From Mammaliicoccus sp. Marseille-Q6498 (lineage in GTDB: Bacteria > Bacillota > Bacilli > Staphylococcales > Staphylococcaceae): a stretch of 64,000 bases of DNA. Positions 63,657 through 64,000 of the stretch are shown here, one piece after another. The number at the start of each line of letters is the position of its first letter. The stretch's first letter is position 1. Under the pieces are notes generated by a model. That model was not told the DNA's origin. It did no database searches and saw only the letters and a program-made list of their open reading frames with translations. The position numbers and the translations under genes are program-made. The stretch lies in NCBI RefSeq assembly GCF_946151045.1, contig NZ_CAMGYY010000002.1:186001-250000 (forward strand), read 5' to 3'.

Positions 63657-64000
63657 CATATATATATTTAAATGACGAATTCGTAGATGAATCAGAAGGA
63701 AAAGTAAGCTTTTCAGATAGAGGATATAATTTTGGTGATGGTATATATGAATACATACGTATTTATGAAGGGAAAGTCTTTACTTCTAAAGAACACTATG
63801 AAAGATTGTTTAGAAGTGCGAAAGAAATAGGCTTGAATTTAGAAGGTTATTCAATTGAAAGTTTAACTGACGTAACAAAAGAATTAGCTAAGAAAAACAA
63901 TGTTTATAATGGCGGTGTATACATCCAAGTTACACGTGGTGTTGCGCCTAGAAATCACCCATTCCCTGAAAGTAATACAAAGCCTGTTTTCTCTGCTTTT
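63653..64000 (+). CDS. dat: D-amino acid transaminase Dat (5' part)
   Basis: The first 116 residues of a fold-type IV PLP aminotransferase, cut by the window edge. [20 protein letters not shown] and the [19 protein letters not shown] segment are typical of the D-alanine aminotransferase branch, as is [17 protein letters not shown]. It supplies D-alanine and D-glutamate for peptidoglycan. The catalytic Lys lies outside the window. The start overlaps the end of pepV. Confidence 0.9.
   Translation, partial: MTYIYLNDEFVDESEGKVSFSDRGYNFGDGIYEYIRIYEGKVFTSKEHYERLFRSAKEIGLNLEGYSIESLTDVTKELAKKNNVYNGGVYIQVTRGVAPRNHPFPESNTKPVFSAF

Overview
The window is an AT-rich stretch of a Firmicutes chromosome whose gene content and order are those of the family Staphylococcaceae (Staphylococcus or Mammaliicoccus type). 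The strongest indicators are traP divergent from hemEHY, a Rot-type SarA-family regulator, a SigS-type sigma factor beside a ComK-family gene, SagB glucosaminidase, paired crcB genes, a staphylococcal FMN-controlled rib operon, a T-box leuS and the pepV-dat pair. The order from ecsAB to dat broadly follows the corresponding S. aureus arm, so most of it is core genome. Genus is inferred from recognised proteins; no species call is possible from the sequence alone.

Layout. 1-5.9 kb: ecsA (cut by the window edge)-ecsB, traP, and the coproporphyrin-dependent heme genes hemE-hemH-hemY. 6.1-7.0 kb: nine tRNA genes (Glu, fMet, Asp, Phe, His, Gly, Asn, Glu, Ser). 7.0-10.3 kb: a sparse accessory stretch with two related lipoprotein genes and a divergent MerR/PfpI pair; it occupies the place where S. 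aureus carries genomic island nuSa-beta. 10.3-18.2 kb: DegV protein, MFS exporter, menE-menC, yidD, lipoprotein, ytkD and a hydrolase. 18.2-21.5 kb: pckA and the S-box-controlled metK. 21.7-29.5 kb: NERD-like membrane protein, aldehyde dehydrogenase, aldo/keto reductase, crcB pair, degenerate MBL-fold protein, transaldolase, CDF transporter. 29.9-36.2 kb: PepSY protein, HAD phosphatase, AraC regulator, DUF5996 protein, a ComK-family gene and sigS. 36.6-44 kb: sagB, a lipoprotein, the opuC osmoprotectant transporter and a flavoprotein. 44-52.9 kb: ribDEBAH, proline dehydrogenase, small membrane or secreted products, gamma carbonic anhydrase, a pseudo-hydrolase, rot, ytqB-ytqA. 53-64 kb: MFS transporter, leuS, rhodanese, HI0933 flavoprotein, MurJ-like flippase, rsuA-like synthase, ytxH, pepV and dat (cut by the edge).

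The most unusual content is a family of four non-coding composite repeats (10.39-11.02, 24.95-25.32, 29.57-29.82, 57.30-57.69 kb). Each begins with a conserved foldable module of about 107 bp, contains one of two unrelated palindromic tandem-repeat cargos (130-bp or 39-bp period), and ends with a conserved hairpin built around TTTAAGTGACTTT. In three of the four the element is bracketed by two near-identical copies of one Rho-independent terminator, as if it had inserted at the terminator and duplicated the whole hairpin. I did not recognise this element as a described family.

Other points worth following are a ComK-family gene whose perfect ribosome-binding site precedes an ATT rather than an ATG, two short unannotated peptides (one probably secreted as a 12-residue tail, one overlapping the end of opuCD), two enzyme-fold proteins with lost catalytic residues, and several clear regulatory sites: S-box, FMN riboswitch, T-box, sigma-B promoters and cre boxes.
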